From: Fidelibacterota bacterium UBA2125
Lineage (GTDB): Bacteria; Fidelibacterota; Marinisomatia; Marinisomatales; S15-B10
Direction of reading: 5' to 3'
DNA length: 5,877 nucleotides
Assembly: GCA_002329125.1 (NCBI GenBank)
Contig: DCXX01000027.1
Location: 1 to 5,877, forward strand
The translations under genes and the position numbers were made by a program. Every line of letters starts with the position of its first letter. Position 1 is the first letter of the stretch. Below are positions 5,538-5,877 of this stretch, one piece after another. The notes under the pieces were generated by a model, which worked only from the letters and a program-made list of their open reading frames with translations, did not search any database and was not told the origin of the DNA.

Positions 5538-5877
5538 CCTGTGCCTTTTGGCCTAAACAGCCAAGCTATCACCAACATAAAGCCAAAAGTTACCACAATG
5601 GAAGCCCCCGTTGGAATATCAAGCAGGAGCGATGCTAGCATGCCCAGAACACTTCCGACAAGTCCAAAGATCCATCCAAATATCAGCCTGGAAGATACGC
5701 CTTCCACAAAAAGAAGTGCCCCTATAGCTGGTACGATAAGAAAAGAAAACACTAGAAGAACACCAGCAATTTTTACAGAACTGGTTACCACAAATCCGAA
5801 GGTAATATAGAAAAGGAAATCCCACACCCTTCTGTTTACATCTGATTTGCCACTGTTTTGGCTATCTGATACTGCAA
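5534..5877 (-). CDS. C-terminal part of an ABC-3 family metal-uptake permease (ZnuB/TroC/MntB-like; 5' end outside window)
   Basis: The minus-strand frame is open from the window edge to a TAA at 5536-5534, giving 113 residues. A GTG at 5827-5825 is an internal Val: the residues before it (SDVNRR) continue the family motif into VWDFLFYITFGFVVTSSVKI. Seen: the conserved AGVLLVFSFLIVPA helix (about 37-50), another hydrophobic helix at about 64-85, then DIPTGASIVVTFG and a last helix ending in WLFRPKGTG. Known: this family forms the membrane channel of importers for Zn2+, Mn2+ or Fe2+, working with an ATPase and a periplasmic metal-binding protein. Those partners should lie to the right, outside the window. 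The exact metal cannot be told from this fragment; the neighbouring exporter makes zinc a reasonable guess. Its stop codon overlaps the end of the convergent exporter gene by 4 bases. Confidence 0.92.
   Translation of the reverse strand, partial: AVSDSQNSGKSDVNRRVWDFLFYITFGFVVTSSVKIAGVLLVFSFLIVPAIGALLFVEGVSSRLIFGWIFGLVGSVLGMLASLLLDIPTGASIVVTFGFMLVIAWLFRPKGTG

Noticed and set aside
5541..5810. Plus-strand 89-residue open frame after the exporter
   Set aside because: It is antisense to the well-recognised ABC-3 permease and resembles no known protein.
5825..5827. GTG start for a short 97-residue permease
   Set aside because: The frame stays open to the window edge and the preceding residues (SDVNRR) belong to the conserved family motif, so the gene is cut by the window and not short.

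Overview
The window holds two complete genes and two gene ends. It reads as chromosome of a free-living, didermic bacterium that uses type IX secretion. The main clues are a surface protein ending in a textbook type A sorting domain (core YPNPFNP), a TonB-dependent receptor with a carboxypeptidase-regulatory-like N-terminal domain, starts without a visible Shine-Dalgarno sequence, and roughly balanced base composition. This fits the Fibrobacterota-Chlorobiota-Bacteroidota group and relatives. The YPNPFNP style of sorting domain and the DG-x-DNDGDG-x-IDE loops make Marinimicrobia (SAR406), Ignavibacteria or Calditrichota my best guesses. The taxon is inference, not proven by anything here.

Layout. 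Bases 1-891 (+) are the C-terminal 296 residues of a secreted protein: a strongly alanine-rich middle followed by the sorting domain. A small hairpin and then a strong intrinsic terminator (926-962) fill the gap to the next gene. Bases 968-4582 (+) encode a 1204-residue TonB-dependent outer-membrane receptor, with signal peptide, CnaB-like domain, plug and a very long barrel. Its loops carry many aspartate-rich, EF-hand/thrombospondin-3-like motifs. After a 58-base gap spanned by an inverted repeat, 4641-5537 (+) encode a six-helix cation diffusion facilitator (zinc/cadmium-type efflux). Converging on it and overlapping by 4 bases at the stop codons is the end of an ABC-3 family metal-uptake permease (5877-5534, -), the membrane subunit of a ZnuABC/TroABCD-type importer.

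How they fit together. The right half is about divalent metal balance: an exporter and an importer permease lie tail to tail. The receptor could supply the outer-membrane step of the same metal economy, but nothing in its sequence fixes its substrate, and it could as well import a glycan or peptide. The secreted protein is separated from the receptor by a terminator lying almost on the receptor's start codon, so the receptor is expressed either by read-through or from a promoter I cannot identify.

Most worth a second look are the calcium-type acidic motifs in the receptor, the terminator abutting its start codon, the alanine-rich segment of the secreted protein, and the overlapping exporter/importer pair. 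I see no phage, CRISPR, insertion sequence, tRNA or rRNA. Nothing here proves a wholly new system.
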